From Planctomycetota bacterium (GTDB lineage: Bacteria > Planctomycetota > Planctomycetia > Gemmatales > Gemmataceae), in NCBI GenBank assembly GCA_018970845.1, contig JAGWVO010000188.1:1-7100 (forward strand): a stretch of 7,100 nt of DNA, read 5' to 3'. Below the pieces are notes generated by a model. The model was not told the DNA's origin and ran no database searches. It was given only the letters and a program-made list of their open reading frames with translations. The position numbers and the translations under genes are program-made. The first letter of the stretch is position 1. Each line of letters opens with the position of its first letter. Shown piece after piece: positions 6,540 to 7,100 of this stretch.

Positions 6540-7100
6540 ATGCGCAACCGGCGCCATCTGCTGACAGCGGCCTTCTGCCTTCCCCTTCTGCTGGTGGTGG
6601 CGTGCGCCGACACCGATGCCATCCAAATTCCGCCCGAGGCGAAAACCACGGCCTCCGGCCTGAAATACCTCGACCTGAAAGTCGGCGAAGGCGCCGAGGC
6701 CAAGAAAGGTAGCCCCATCAAGGCCCACTACACCGGAATGCTCCAAAAGAATGGCAAGAAGTTCGACAGCAGCGTCGATCGCGGCACGCCGCTCGAGATC
6801 GACATCGGAGTGGGCCAGGTCATCAAGGGATGGGACGAGGGAATCGTCGGCATGAAGGTCGGCGGAAAACGCAAGCTCTTCATTCCGTATGATCTGGCGT
6901 ATGGGGAAAACGGCCGCCCCCCCGCGATTCCGCGCAAGGCCGACCTGGTTTTCGAGGTGGAACTCGTGGATGTCGCATCTGAAATCGCCGTGCCGGAAGG
7001 CGCCAAGAAAACCGCCGGCGGCGTGCAATACACCGACACCAAGGAAGGCACCGGCACCGAAGCGACCGCCGGCAAGAAGGTCGAGGTGCACTACACCGGC
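6540..7100 (+). CDS. Lipoprotein with tandem FKBP-type peptidyl-prolyl cis-trans isomerase domains, 3' end missing
   Basis: 187 codons are visible and the frame is open at the window end. The N-terminus is a lipoprotein signal: MRNRRH, a hydrophobic core, then VVAC with the lipidated cysteine at C22, so the protein should be anchored to a membrane facing the periplasm. The first FKBP domain spans about 37-146. It has HYTG (63-66), KFDSS (74-78), GQVIKGWDEGI (92-102), MKVGGKRKLFIP (105-116), LAYG (119-122) and LVFEVELVDV (136-145). These include the usual active-site aromatics (Y64, F75, W98, Y121, F138) and the VI pair. The PPIase activity would help fold exported proteins at proline bonds. 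A second domain begins at about residue 155 (AKKTAGGVQY) and again reaches HYTG at the window edge. The gene follows the TauE-family gene closely and is probably in the same transcript, though no functional link is apparent. Confidence 0.93.
   Translation, partial: MRNRRHLLTAAFCLPLLLVVACADTDAIQIPPEAKTTASGLKYLDLKVGEGAEAKKGSPIKAHYTGMLQKNGKKFDSSVDRGTPLEIDIGVGQVIKGWDEGIVGMKVGGKRKLFIPYDLAYGENGRPPAIPRKADLVFEVELVDVASEIAVPEGAKKTAGGVQYTDTKEGTGTEATAGKKVEVHYTG

Noticed and set aside
1..7100. tRNA or rRNA genes, CRISPR repeats, insertion sequences, attachment sites, intrinsic terminators
   Set aside because: Apart from the short spacer palindromes, no repeats, transposase-like proteins, tRNA-like folds or hairpin-plus-T-run structures were seen on reading; nearly every base is in a supported gene.

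Overview
This is a high-GC bacterial chromosomal segment, densely coded, with six protein genes (two cut by the window edges). There are no RNA genes, mobile elements, CRISPR arrays or phage genes that I can see. The gene content fits a soil or aquatic bacterium such as a Planctomycetota, Acidobacteriota or Verrucomicrobiota member. The hints are a c-type cytochrome fused to a PHM-like copper monooxygenase beside a redoxin, a PurS-like/PurL fusion of about 970 residues without a glutaminase domain, and a multi-domain FKBP lipoprotein. None of these proves a phylum, so the assignment is tentative.

Left block (1-1684, + strand): the C-terminal part of a redoxin (AhpC/TSA-type thioredoxin-fold protein) is followed 4 bases later by a 428-residue protein. 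That protein has an N-terminal CxxCH haem site and a C-terminal copper type II ascorbate-dependent monooxygenase-like domain. All six copper-ligand positions known from peptidylglycine hydroxylating monooxygenase can be matched. The pair looks like a small operon for a periplasmic redox enzyme of unknown substrate.

Middle (1692-4607, - strand): purL, the FGAM synthase of purine biosynthesis, in a form with an N-terminal PurS-like region but no PurQ glutaminase domain. Its stop codon lies only 7 bp from the stop of the convergent monooxygenase gene.

A 95-bp divergent spacer (4608-4702) separates purL from the right block. It holds ribosome binding sites for both sides, two 8-bp palindromes and a weak candidate promoter element.

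Right block (4703-7100, + strand): three tightly packed or overlapping genes. They encode a medium-chain dehydrogenase/reductase that has lost the zinc ligands of the alcohol dehydrogenases, a TauE/SafE-type membrane transporter, and a lipoprotein with at least two FKBP peptidyl-prolyl isomerase domains that runs off the window. The overlaps suggest one transcript, but no shared pathway is evident.

I do not see a clearly new multi-gene system. The most interesting items are the haem-copper fusion with a complete set of copper ligands, the glutaminase-less long PurL, and the zinc-less dehydrogenase.
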